From contig NW_003215766.1 of the NCBI RefSeq assembly GCF_000006405.1, positions 65,382 to 129,381 on the forward strand: a DNA stretch of 64,000 bases, read 5' to 3'. The notes under the pieces are model-generated. The model was not told where the DNA came from and did no database searches. It worked only from the letters and a program-made list of their open reading frames with translations. Below, one piece after another: positions 24,018 through 34,776 of this stretch. The translations under genes and the position numbers were made by a program. Each line of letters starts with the position of its first letter. Within the stretch, counting starts at the first letter, position 1. The DNA comes from Perkinsus marinus ATCC 50983. Its lineage: Eukaryota; Perkinsozoa; Perkinsida; Perkinsidae.

Positions 24018-25408
24018 AATGATAATGATAATGATGATAATGATGATAATGATGATGATAATGATAATGATGTTCTTACCCTAGTAGATGGCTGGCCCCG
24101 CCCAGTTCACACTTCAATTCAGGGATACCACTCCCTTCTGCCAAGGGCTGGGCTATCATAAGTATACGGGCAGATAGAACAAAGAGGACATCGACGACAA
24201 CACTCAACCATTGAGATAGCCCATCCTACAATAATGAAGACGACGCTATTAGTCCTACTACTGATGATGATGATGATGATGATACAGTCCGATACCAAGA
24301 CTACTACTACCTTCGATGACACTAACACTTTCACAGCTGCATCTATTATAGCTGAGAGGAGCGTACCTAGAAATGATATTGATGGCTCTGAATAGTTCCT
24401 ATAATATCATCACTAAGAACGCTGGTGAGAATGATGACGAGCCATAGCTTGCGGTAAGCACTCTTCCCTGGCTGTTTGGGCATCAGCTTGCCCTCGGACA
24501 ACAGATGGCTTAGAGTGTCGGCATCCAGTCTCTGTGGTTGAGTAAGGTCCATCATTCGCTGATGTTAAGAGACCCTACCTCCCATTCTTTTCTATGATCC
24601 CTCTTCTCTTTAGCATCATAGGGTGTGACCTCTGGCGGTGCACGAGGGTCGATCATCACCCACTCCTGCGTATCCAAGTTATACCTACAACAGAGTAAAA
24701 CCCGAAGGAAGTTGTTCCAACTGCTCCTACGTACTTCACAAAGCTGTGTGTCCCTCCATCGATACAACGGTGCTCATCGTGTCCGCCCTCAGCTTGTTGT
24801 TGCACCGCTGTAGGGTCCTCATGCATGAGCGGTGTGGTAGCAGTAGCAGAGAGGGAGGGTCGATGGCCCACATCCTTTGCCTGGGCCGTATCAACACCAT
24901 CGTACCCGCCTGATCATACGCATCCTACCTAGTCCCTACTACCCGCATTACCCGTCGAAGGTTGTTGTTGATGATGATCTGATAGCTGTACTGGCAGATT
25001 CAAAGAGGCCCTCCTTCTAGCCACGGCCGATAGAGCATTCTCCCATTCACTGCCATCACTGCCATGTGATGCATGCTCAGCAAAGAAGTTATTAGAGCCT
25101 CGTCTCAAGGCTGACACCACTGAGGCGACTGAACCTCGTGTTACCTGAGCAACGCACCTCCACCACTCCATCATCATCATCCGTAGTGCTACTAGATGTG
25201 ACTGCTGTTGTTGTGGCTGGAGGGAGCCCTGGTTGCTGTGATGCGACGTACAGCTCGATTGTGAGACTGGCAAGCTCATCGACGACACTCTACCCTCCTG
25301 GATGGTAGGAAGTTGCTCAGATACCCACACACGAGAACCCTCATCATCATCATCACCCCCCATCCTATCACCTATCCAATGTCTATACATTACTGCGGCT
25401 GTAGGCAT
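21438..25408 (-). CDS. CLC-family chloride channel or Cl-/H+ antiporter with CBS domain
   Basis: Anion channel or exchanger of plasma or organelle membranes. In order on the minus strand: a Gln/Ser-rich cytosolic leader; [14 protein letters not shown]; helix [18 protein letters not shown]; the selectivity motif [33 protein letters not shown] with the gating Glu of G-x-[23 protein letters not shown] and [14 protein letters not shown]; late helix [20 protein letters not shown] with the Tyr-loop region; [20 protein letters not shown]; then [13 protein letters not shown] and a last CBS block [20 protein letters not shown] and [17 protein letters not shown], stop TGA at 21438-21440. Roughly twelve introns; one carries a long (GAT)n microsatellite. 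The ATG at 25408 opens the first long coding segment; an upstream exon cannot be excluded. Channel versus exchanger cannot be decided here. Confidence 0.85.
23988..24072. repeat. (GAT)n/(GATAAT)n microsatellite in a CLC intron
   Basis: About 85 nt of GAT triplets interspersed with AAT. It lies just inside a minus-strand intron that begins GTAAGAACATC right after the CLC segment ending HLLG. The + strand frame reads an Asp/Asn run that is an artefact. Confidence 0.9.
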
Positions 25409-25720
25409 TTACTACCATGCATGGGGCTACGCATTGGCCCACCAATAGCAGTGTTCACACCTAGCCGAGTCCTATGGCCGAGAGTATCATCTCCTGACAC
25501 CTCTGAGGGTAGATGTGTGGTAGATGGTGGTAATGCTGATGCAGATGAAGGCATCACACTATGTAACAGCAATGATCAGTCCCATTATAGTCCACCTAAC
25601 TGACTTTAACTCAAGCATGTGTCACTGGGAGAAGAAATATAACGTTTGACTCTCCCTCGACCCTCATCACTATACCAGTAATAAAAGGCGGCGAAGGTCA
25701 GCACTGGCAGACTTATCTCA

Positions 25721-26039
25721 TCACTGCCTCTTCTCGAGAATGTTATAGTTCAATAACTTCTCGATCAAGTCTACATGAGTAAGCAGCATACGTCGACAAC
25801 AATACCTGGCAACAACGCTGAGGGTTACATACCTAACACGGTTGAATGATAATACTACCACTACCTCTCCATACCTAGCTCAGTAAGAGCCTGTCCCTCT
25901 GACTTGCCCTCCTGTAGTAGGTTCAGGTATGTATCCCACTTATTACCAATGACCTGACAAGCATACTACTACTGGTGGTTACCGCTGGGGAGGCACCTCC
26001 TACCTTGCCGCAAGTGAAACACCGAATAGGGATGATCAT
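25721..26039 (-). CDS. RPB10: RNA polymerase subunit RPB10 (ABC10-beta)
   Basis: Small zinc-binding subunit shared by RNA polymerases I, II and III. Three exons (26004-26039, 25865-25953, 25721-25805) join to 69 residues, the usual length. The first exon is the invariant start [12 protein letters not shown] with the CxxC pair; the second [20 protein letters not shown] and LTELGMER; the third [20 protein letters not shown] with the CC pair completing the zinc site. Introns are 50 and 59 nt, and both downstream exons start with GT. Fully consistent with the family; no long ORF reveals it because each exon is under 90 nt. Confidence 0.96.
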
Positions 26040-26455
26040 ATAAGGAAGATTGGGACGAAAAGAAGAAGCCTTTACTACTACCAGAATAGATAAGCAATAC
26101 AACCACAGCCTGAGACTGAACTCAACGCCCTCGTTATCAGACAGGACACCTAGTAGAACGATTTGACACACAACATGGATAGTTTTGAGGGGGCGGTGAT
26201 AAACCAGAACGATCACTCTCATCTCGCCATACCGAGGCCGCCACGCTCCGACCCAACACATCCACACCTGGAAGATGCTACATGTGATACTCCAGCGGCA
26301 GCTGGAACCTACTCCTCGATCGAGTCTCGACTTTCCTCAAAGCCCTCGCTCTCTGGATATCCCATGTAGGGACGAATGTCGGCCAAATGCGTTCCTTGGT
26401 CTTATAGAATCTACCATACTATCATATGCAACAATACCACTGCATAGCATGTTCT

Positions 26456-26709
26456 CTACCGTTGAGGATGCTCTATAGGATCCACATGTCTAGTCTGCAT
26501 TGGTATATCCCACCCCCGAGGCCCCCTCCATCCCTCTGGGGCCTCTAAAGGCTCCATAGGAGTATACACATGCTCGGGTTTTCTCACTGCCGAGGCACTC
26601 TGTATCAACACAGTCCATATCCCATGCATAGACCAACCTCCTTTACCTCCCACTGTGAAGTGAGCGAGCTGAGTCTTGTCCTATCATGGGCGTCCTTTTG
26701 TGCAGCCAT
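26456..26709 (-). CDS. Hypothetical 68-aa protein, two exons
   Basis: Exon 1 (26647-26709) reads MAAQKDAHDRTRLSSLTSQWE; a 47-nt GTAAAGG...ATACAG intron follows; exon 2 (26456-26599) contains KPEHVYTPMEPLEAPEGWRG and ends RHVDPIEHPQR. The clean frame across the intron and the Trp/Pro-rich segment suggest a real small protein. No family recognised. It lies upstream of RPB10 on the same strand. Confidence 0.5.
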
Positions 26710-28133
26710 CTGAGGTTAGAACCACAACGATAGATAATACGAGCCCCTCCCCCCGATAGAAGAGGCCCCACTTCCAGTATATGAGCCCTTGGTTGAGAGT
26801 AGAATACCGTGTCATCGAAGGAAGGTCCGTCGAATCCGAGGATACCACGTGGATGATGCCTCGTAAGCACTCTGAGCCGTCGTAGTAACGGTGGTGGTAC
26901 CTCACCAGGGTTGGGGGCACCTAGTCACAACTTCACAAAGACAGGCTCAGCACAGTACACCTAATCAGTACGTGTATCAGTAACAGCAATAGTGGCTCTA
27001 TCCTCCCCTGATGGTAGAGGCGATGTCCTCTCTAGTGGATGTTCGTCACTCGCCGTCCGAGTATCATCATATAAGGTGGCAGCATTGGGTGATGCTATGA
27101 GGCAGTCGCACGCTGAGGGAGGCATGATAGTGAGCACCAAAGATAATGGTACATCGGTATCCCACAGCTGCTCTCGATCCTGCTGTGAACATTGAGCTAG
27201 CCTTCATTGTCGAGAAGGGATTGAACGTATTCCGGTGTATGGGACTGGACCTACATAGGACTATGATAACATCCTAGTAGTAGTAGCAAAATGCAGATAA
27301 CACCTCTTCTTCAATCGTGTATCACTACTTGAACCTCTGACAGTGAGACCGTTGTGTGCCTCATCTGAATGCCTGAGTATCAAGTAAGATAGTCCTGCAC
27401 CTACAGAAGGTATGCATCCTACGATGATATATAAGCATTGAGTCGTATGACCGGGTGATCGGCTCCATCAGTCTGGGAGGTAAGAAAGGTAGTAGTGGTA
27501 CTAGGCATGTACAGCAGATAACTGAGAATGGTTACGATCTGTGATCAAACACATCAACTACAACGTCTAACTGGAGCCGACACACACATGGAAACACGAC
27601 CGATCGCTGATACATAAGGGGAGCCTAACAAAGGAGGCTATTGCATCTATCACGTCGGTGATGATGATGATGATGTCTATTTTCATTATGAATATACTGG
27701 ATAGGAAGTCCTGAGCTGCAGGAGGAACACGAGGCCAGGCTGTACAGCTAGATACTACGTCTTGTTACTAGACTGAATAATAACGAGGCATCAGCTTATA
27801 CCAAACTATGTGTTCTTCTTAGGCCTTGCCTCCCTTGCTCACTGATAGTCATTAATGAGTGTGAGAACAAAACTACCCCGAATGTTTGGTAACCCCTACT
27901 ACACAGTACTCAACAGCCGATGAATATGCTTAAATCAGCAGCAGCAGCAGTTGTAATAGGATATGATGATTTACGATGATTAGTTATTAGCAGTATTAGT
28001 AGTAGCATGGTTTCAAATGTGTATTTCCAGCAGTAGTAATAGTCATGTAACGTCAGCGATAAGAGTATTATGAATGATGCCACTATAGGCTAACGACACC
28101 TATTTGCATGAGAGCCCACGTATCCACACCACA
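26710..28133. other. Stretch with candidate minus-strand exons but no resolvable gene
   Basis: Minus-strand segments near 27440-27480 (TDGADHPVIRLNAYISS), 27300-27390 (LSYLILRHSDEAHNGLTV) and 26960-27190 (open to TAG) look coding and are flanked by GT and AG at typical spacing. They could not be joined into one consistent frame or matched to a family. Treat this as a probable unannotated gene, not as empty sequence. Confidence 0.3.
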
Positions 28134-28839
28134 TCAATCAGACCGCTTCTCAGTAGCCGGCGTCGCCTAAAAATGAGGACTACAAGGGAGGTAGAACTTA
28201 CGACGTACTTTAGGCGCGGCAGTGATCAGAGGGGTGAGCTTCGCGACCTGATTCAATGTGCGCTTGCAAACGAGAGAGTATAGCTTGGCAGATCCACGGA
28301 AGTCGGGGTAGAAAAGGTAGACCTAGAAGGAGGATAAGATGCATAGAGTGTTCTGTAATAGACTACTACTCTTACCTGAAAGCCAACTCTAAGGAAGTAA
28401 TACAGGGGCACCCAGAAGAATAGGTTATCGACGATTGCCTCTATCAACATGAAGCCGCCAAAGACGGTCCAATAGGTGAGTATAGCCTGATGGAGGATAA
28501 CATACCCTCAACGGCACATCCTACCTTAGTCTGCTCATTAGTGGGGTTGGCCGCCTCGACGATCTCATAGCTCTTATAGACGGGGTAACAAAATCCGACC
28601 AGATTACACACGGTGTTGACCGCAAATCCAGTGAGTAGACATATAGAGGCAATGAAGACTCCAGCCAGGAGGGAGCATACCCCTACCTGAGACAAGAGGG
28701 GTAACAGGGGAGGATAGACCAGAGGTATTAGTACTGGCGCCAAACCCGATAAATCCGAAGCTTGTTTAACAGGGCCAACTTCATAAAGTTTGGTATTCAA
28801 ATCTTTGATCTTCTTATCCATACCGTAACAACAGGACAT
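28134..28839 (-). CDS. REEP/YOP1/HVA22 (TB2/DP1) ER-shaping membrane protein
   Basis: Reticulon-like hairpin protein that curves ER tubules. Five exons join to about 175 residues, close to yeast Yop1 and human REEP5. Starts MSCCYGMDKKIKDLN. Hydrophobic hairpins are LLAGVFIASICLLTGFAVNT and, after the intron, YWTVFGGFMLIEAIVDNLFF. Family signatures are NLVGFCYPVYKSYEIVEAAN, the TYW motif, FFWVPLYYFLRVGF and LFYPDFRGSAKLYSLV. It ends KATPATEKRSD before TGA at 28134-28136; a readthrough variant would stop at 28167. Two downstream exons begin with GT. It is divergently oriented to the + strand gene starting about 250 bp away, so the two may share a promoter region. Confidence 0.88.
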
Positions 28840-29090
28840 TGCCGACGGTTCTTAACAAATACTGCCAGGGGCAGGGAGGTACAATCCACGTCTCTAAACG
28901 AAAATCCTAACGGACAACGGAGCGAAGCGCGTTTTATTTCACTTTTTCATATTCATACTGCGCGCGTTGCACAGGTGTCAAAGCAATGCTGAAAGAAGTA
29001 TAGCGCTTGGGGATTATGCGTTGAGGGTAGGTGAAGACACATGCACTATAGTAGATAGGAAAATGGTAGGTCCATCAGGACCAGGCAGGG

Positions 29091-30200
29091 ATGCTACTAA
29101 TAATACAGACCTTTACTCGTCGACTTGATGCTATGAATAAGGATCTCGACAGTGATGATGTGAGGAGCCATATATTCAAATATGGAATTACAAAACATGT
29201 TTCTGCTGAGTGGAAGTTGGGGTTGTGTTATAGTACTGTGATGATAGTTGTAGGACCGGTATTATTGTTAGGAGTCTATGTATGGACGGAGTGGATAGGA
29301 CATGTAAGAACAGCTTCTGGCGAGAGTAAGGCCTTGTATAATGGAGTTATGAGAATATATGCCTCAGTGACCTTCCTAGTGTTAACCTATTCCTCCACTA
29401 CAAGGAACGATATACACTACCAGAGATACCACGTCACATGCCTAGTACGACTACTATCCTTCCTTCAATCCTTGCATTCAGTCTGCTATTATTCAGTGTC
29501 AGTGGTAGATGGTATAAGTGATTGTACGGGTCCAGCTGCTACTCTAGAACAATGTGTTGAATACAGGGCGATGGGCCCGAGGAAGTAGTACTGCTCATAT
29601 GGTGGTCAGGGATCTGTCGCTACTATCAGAGGGCTCATGACCTGTCAAGCATTGGCACAACTATTCGGGAAGTGTATTCAATCCAGAGATAGGAAAATAA
29701 CAACTGCTGTTACTAAGTAGTAATTGTATCCGCTTCGATAGGTGCTCACAACTATTGCATAGGTGGGAGGTCCGATCTGTAGCCACTATGAGCGAGGAGA
29801 GTAGAAGAGAGTATCTTACCAATCTCGATGAGGAAAAACGCCATTACATGTGGGCATGAGTAGCATTTGCAGAGTATGGCTGATGATTGTAGGAGATTGG
29901 CTGACATGTGCTATTCACGAGAGCGTCGGCGGATGTATGATCGTCAGTACACCCACCTCCTAGATCGCTCAATAGCTATCAAGAAGTCACTAGGGGTGAA
30001 CATATTACTAGGGAAGGTTGCTCTGAATAGTGTTATCTTAGATGGACCTTGCAGAACATGAAGTTGATAGGAATACTCAGAACAAGAGAGGTGGTCGATC
30101 CAGCACTATGGATACAGTTGTACAGAAATTACATGGACGGCGAGCATCCCAGGAAGCTCGTGATTACAATTATGCTATGTATAGATTTGCAGAGAAATGA
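29091..30200 (+). CDS. Hypothetical membrane protein, multi-exon
   Basis: Open segments suggest one gene. The first has HIFKYGITKHVSAEWKLGLC then a helix VMIVVGPVLLLGVYVWTEWI, and possibly a second, YASVTFLVLTYS. Later segments are charged and helical (EESRREYLTNLDEEKRHYM; RRLADMCYSRERRRMYDRQ) and finish DYNYAMYRFAEK before TGA at 30198-30200. The ATG at 29133 is an alternative start, and an exon before 29091 is possible. Internal joins are not certain, two frames stay open in the last exon, and no family was recognised. Confidence 0.4.
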
Positions 30201-30331
30201 TGACCGTTTTTGTAACGATTCACTAGTCATCATTAGTTCATGTAGATGTGATAAGTAGTATAATCTGACCGGCCTTGTGTTCAGTGACTACAACTCAATA
30301 CGAATCAGCTGAAACCAAGGTTTACTATCAA

Positions 30332-31842
30332 TTACTCAGCTTTCACTCGTTCCTTCATCTCTTCGCCGTTTATCTTCTTCTTTTTCGGAACCAACATAGG
30401 GAGCAAAACGATGACCGCAATGTGCCATATATGCCCAACAAAGTAGACAGACCTCCAAACTTCCATCGTCACGCCGTACTCTAGCATCACTTGCCCTGTA
30501 CCGTAGTAGTTCAGCGAGAAGAATGTCTGCGCCCAAGCAAAGAAGGCATAGAATGGGTAGTACTTAGCGTAGGGTGCATTATCCCCGTAAAACATCGGGC
30601 CGAGATAATGACGGCCGATACTATCAGCAGTAGACTCAAGGATGGTACCTGAAATTCACGATGATATGATATCGTTGTCCCGCTCTTATTACATAGGAAG
30701 AAGAGATAGTATCCTGGATAGAAGCCATGCCAGAACGCACTAATAGATCTAGTGATGAGAGTAGCATAGCTCTTGGTGCTCATAAACGTGATGAAGGAGG
30801 GCTTAGTGACTCGTTGGTAGATGTAGTATTTTAACCACTCAGCCACTCTAGTATTCCAATTATTGAGAGCTTCAGGCGCATTTAAGGCGAACTCCACATG
30901 GAGCACATCGCCATTTTCCGCACGCTTGAATGTTTCCGTTTTAGCATCAGAGAGGCCGAATCCACAAGCATCACCTACCGCTTCACATAAATACCAACAG
31001 AAGAAGAACCTAGATCGATACCAACTAACGGTGATACATAATAGAGGCACACGTATTGGGAACGGCAGAGCATTAAACCATGAGGATGTAATCCCTGATA
31101 CTGGGAGGAAGGTATTGGCGAAGAGCATTACTATACCACACCCCGCACACTTTACCAATGCCTTCATAGTGGGACGTACGGTATTGATACGATCAAGGTT
31201 GGAGAAGCATCCACGTAGATATACCCAATCGAGATACTCTCTACAGAAGAAAACTGGTCCAGTGAGAGCACCGAAAAAGCCGAATATATAGGACAGATAC
31301 GAGAGAATGTCGGGTACATCCTGTAGGCAGTTGTTCATACGATACTCTACCTCATGTTTCTTGCTTGACAATGGTTTACCCTCCTTCAATAAACAACCAT
31401 CATAACAGTCATAGGCGAAGGTAACGTACTTGGCAGTGAATATCATTAATGGTAATGTCACATCCAATTTCCATCCTAAGTAGTCAACCCTCATCCTCCA
31501 GATGTGGAAGGCACTTAGTATAGACATACTGTTTACGGCCACTATCGATGGTTTACGAGGGAATAGAACCACCAATACGTAGTTAACGATACTTACCATC
31601 ACTACAACAGCGGTGTTCCATGGACCCTGCAGTACATATGTAAGCCCAATACCAAGGATAAGACTGGTGTAGAGCCTAGTGGTGCCTGTCGTAAGGGTAC
31701 GGAACCAAAACGATATCCCGATACTGAGTAGTAAACACCCCAATAGAACTATCTGATCGGCAGGGAAGCCTAGAGTATCAGCGACAGTGTGTATACCACT
31801 GGTTAAGGGGCCTGGTAGATGTGCAAAGTCTGACGATGACAT
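30332..31842 (-). CDS. MBOAT-family lysophospholipid acyltransferase
   Basis: Multi-pass ER enzyme that re-acylates lysophospholipids. Two exons (30693-31842 and 30332-30648) separated by a 44-nt intron give 488 residues with about ten hydrophobic segments. MBOAT hallmarks: FGALTGPVFFCREYLDWV (the GP-x-x-x-F/Y-x-x-Y region), the Asn motif LNNWNTRVAEWLKYYIYQR (Asn near 329), and the catalytic His in SAFWHGFYPGYYLFF (near 371). After the intron the protein continues SIGRHYLGPMFYGDN and NYYGTGQVMLEYG and ends in a lysine-rich tail, PKKKKINGEEMKERVKAE, facing the cytosol. Layout and size match LPCAT3/MBOAT1/2/5 and yeast Ale1 rather than DGAT1 or Porcupine. Acyl-chain preference cannot be read. 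Confidence 0.92.
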
Positions 31843-32715
31843 CTTTCGATGTGTTGTGTTTGATGGTGGCGACGGAATGATCGAAGTTGAACACTTGGAA
31901 TCTTGATATTCTTCAATTTTGTCATCCCGAGATTTGAGTAGTCCTAGGGATGAGGAAGCACTGCTCGAACTTTACACTCACCTTCCAAACTGAGGTGGGC
32001 GGCATCGTAGTTGATGGTGAGCGGCATCGTAGTTGATGGTGAATTCCTTAACCTTCGCACTGTAGTATAACTAATACTACGTACCATTGTTCCGCCCGTC
32101 TTCCTGCGGGCTCTGTTTATTTGTTTGATTGGTTAAGGTTGATGAACGTTTCACTTGTGACTCGTATAATCTACCATGTCAAACGTGTATAACTCTGTTT
32201 CCACAAAAAAAACCTCCCAAACTGAGGGCTTAAAATGGTACCTGAGCTAGTATGAAACTCACATGTGCCGAGGAATTACGAGGGATAGGCCCTTCTTGCA
32301 TCACCCTGTAGTTCTCCCTGCAATAGCAGTATTGTGCTGACTGCTAAACGGTTTGAGGTGCAACACGGCGAACCTAATGGGGTCGGTCTTCGGCTGGTTT
32401 CGCGGGAAGGTTAGATCTTGCCATGTACTACTTGAACACCTTTGTCGTGGTAACTAAGTCTCGAGTGCCGAACTTGGAATAGTCAGTATCATCATCAACT
32501 CCGTAGTAATGACAATATAACCTTCTAAATCTCATTTAACAGTGAATTGTCATATTAGATAGTCTGTTGTCTTGCTGTAGATGTTGTGGAACACGATGTA
32601 ATGTTCCTTTTCCTTCCATCGTATTTTGTGTTGAGCATTCCCAATTCGATACTGGCGGGAAAATGATTCGGTCGAATGACTTTAGTGCAGGTGCCAAAGT
32701 TCCCCGAATCTCTCT
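31843..32715. other. Divergent intergenic between MBOAT and Mei2-like genes
   Basis: No recognised exon. It holds the promoter regions of two diverging genes, a perfect 22-nt tandem duplication at 31999-32042, and a short A-run at about 32203. An upstream exon of the Mei2-like gene may lie at the right side. Confidence 0.35.
31999..32042. repeat. Perfect 22-nt tandem duplication
   Basis: The unit beginning GCGGCATCGTAG and ending GATGGTGA occurs twice head to tail (31999-32020 and 32021-32042) with no mismatch, in the MBOAT upstream flank. Confidence 0.9.
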
Positions 32716-33460
32716 ATGCTATCGAGTGGCTCGCCTTACGATGTTGGCAATCATGGGAGTTGCCTATGGGAGATATTCTCCTCTCATCCTGAACTGGTCA
32801 TGCCCTTGACTGCCCATGTGGGTCGACTCCAGCTGGATGAAGGCCCTCTCAATCGACCTTTGAACCGGGGTAAGGACGTGTCCAACTCAGGCGAGGGGAA
32901 AACGACTGTCATGATCAAGCGAATTCCACGGACGTAGGCTGTCAGCCTCATCGGTGTTCATGAGGTGCTTCTTGTAGTTATACTGTCGCTATGCTACGTG
33001 ACGAGCTTGAGGCAGCGTGTCCTATGATGAAGGACGGTGGATATGATCTCCTCTATCTCCCCGTTGACACGGCCAAAGTGAGATTAGATGCTCGGTGTGT
33101 TCAGTTTTGTTGAATTACTAGACTATTCAGATTAGCAACCGTGGCTACGCATTTGTAAACTTTACATCACATGAATGCCTTTGCGCATTTGTTGCATCGA
33201 TGCGCAATCGTCCGTGGCAGAGGTTCTCTCCTGGTTCTAAACGATGCGCTGAGATCTATTTCGCCCACATTCAGGGCAGAGAAGAGACTATACGTAATGT
33301 AGACCCGACAGGCAGTAAGAACACCACCTCCCCTGCATATCAGAGTATTGGTGATGAAAATGTGTGGGTGATGGGTTTCAATATAGAGCCAGAGCTAACG
33401 ATGCTGGGAGCCCATCCTCAGCTCGGCCTTGGTTGGGTCCCACCCCCGAGAGTGCGTTAA
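32716..33460 (+). CDS. Mei2-like protein (C-terminal Mei2-type RRM)
   Basis: RNA-binding protein of the Mei2 family, which controls meiosis in fission yeast and development in plants and is expanded in alveolates. The Mei2-type RRM is nearly complete over three exons: GEGKTTVMIKRIPRTYTVAM (equivalent to RTTVMIRNIPNKYTQ), GGYDLLYLPVDTAK, then after a short intron ISNRGYAFVNFTSHECLCAF, MRNRPWQRFSPGSKRCAEI and YFAHIQGREETIRNV. The RNP-1-like GYAFVNF and the terminal YARIQG-like block are diagnostic. After the domain comes a short Pro/Gly tail ending VPPPRVR. The ATG at 32716 opens the exon that carries the first strand, but an upstream exon in the same direction is possible. No N-terminal RRMs were seen, so this is the short single-RRM form. 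Confidence 0.85.
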
Positions 33461-34776
33461 ATATTGGCTACCTGCACTATGCGGTTCCCTTATGATACTT
33501 GTAACTTTAACGACGTGAAGACAATGATGATCAATATCCATGCCTTTCCGTCGATATTGGAATGCATCGTTCGGCCTATGCCTGAGATGACGTCCATTTT
33601 TAAACTATTTCGCTTTTGGCAGCACACTTCCCGCATGTGCGTTGGGCTATTATTTGGGTGTATCTGCCCTGTAACAATAATCTTTATGCTTTGTATCAGT
33701 CTTAGTGTGATAGTGTGAGTCTCTAATGCAATGCCTTTTGAGTTCAAGTCGTTTGGCATGAATAACTTAAGCCTATTGCAACTATAACCATGGGAGCACC
33801 CAATTGTTCAATATTGTTGCATAGTGCGTATGGTCGCCTCCACTGTTAGAGCGAACTACCGTGTATGTTATGTGGGGAGCCGTTCTATTGAGTGGGCTGG
33901 GAGTAATTTATTCCCGTAGTCTTCCCAACTCGAACACCACGACCGTGCCTACATCAGGAAAACGCTAATGGGCTTTCCATTTAGTCAGGACGATTCGAGA
34001 GGATTAACGAGGTTTCTGGAAATGAGATTAACATCAGACAAGAAATCCAGTCGTTGACAGCATAGGCATTCTCAACCCAGAGACACCTCGCTTGCAAGCT
34101 AGACATATGTGAATACCGCGGGGATTGCTGAGGCCACCTGACGCTCGTCTTGACTAGGAATCCTCAGAGATATGGTGGAGATCATTCTAAACGCGTGCCG
34201 AGGAGAGCTATTTGGAGTATGGTGTCCTTCTCGACAACGATCACGTGTCTGTCGATTCGTAAGAACTGTGCGGTTTGTGAAAGGGGGAATAACTAGCCTC
34301 CCTGAGACACGAGTGACCGATAATGTCTGATAGACTCAAAGGCGAGATGGGACTTCACTGCGACCAGATGATGACTTGCCTACAAAGTCTGCGTATTGAC
34401 AGGAGCTCACAGGTTAATTTGTGAGCAACTCTACGTGATCGAGGAGCTTGGGGTTGGCTGGGATCACTTGACAGCCATGTTGCGGTATGAGCGTACGACT
34501 GCTACTCTGGTCGCCTTTCCATGCCAAGATGTATCAACAGCAAGTTACAACACCACACTAAAAGGAGATGATGAAGCCACACGTGGAAGTAACGAGGTCA
34601 TGGGATGAATAAAGGTCTCTCTAGACCGCTATTGCGATCCCTAGTAACAACACTCCTGCATGCATGATGATGAAGAAGTAACTTGGCTCGAGGAGAGCGA
34701 CGTTAGTAGCTGGTACCGGATACCACTGATTCCGAATGATCATGCTGGCTTCTGAGGATGCCGATGCGATGGTTAT
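33461..34776. other. Intergenic stretch, no gene recognised
   Basis: Only short unrelated frames are open on both strands. It separates the 3' ends of the convergent Mei2-like and aspartic protease genes and is unusually long for this window. A small unrecognised gene could be hidden. Confidence 0.35.

Noticed and set aside
23796-24161. Plus-strand Asp/Asn-rich ORF
   Set aside because: It overlaps clear CLC exons on the other strand, and its acidic run is the (GAT)n microsatellite in a CLC intron.
30863-31291. Plus-strand 142-residue ORF opposite the MBOAT gene
   Set aside because: It is antisense to a complete MBOAT exon and has no family features.
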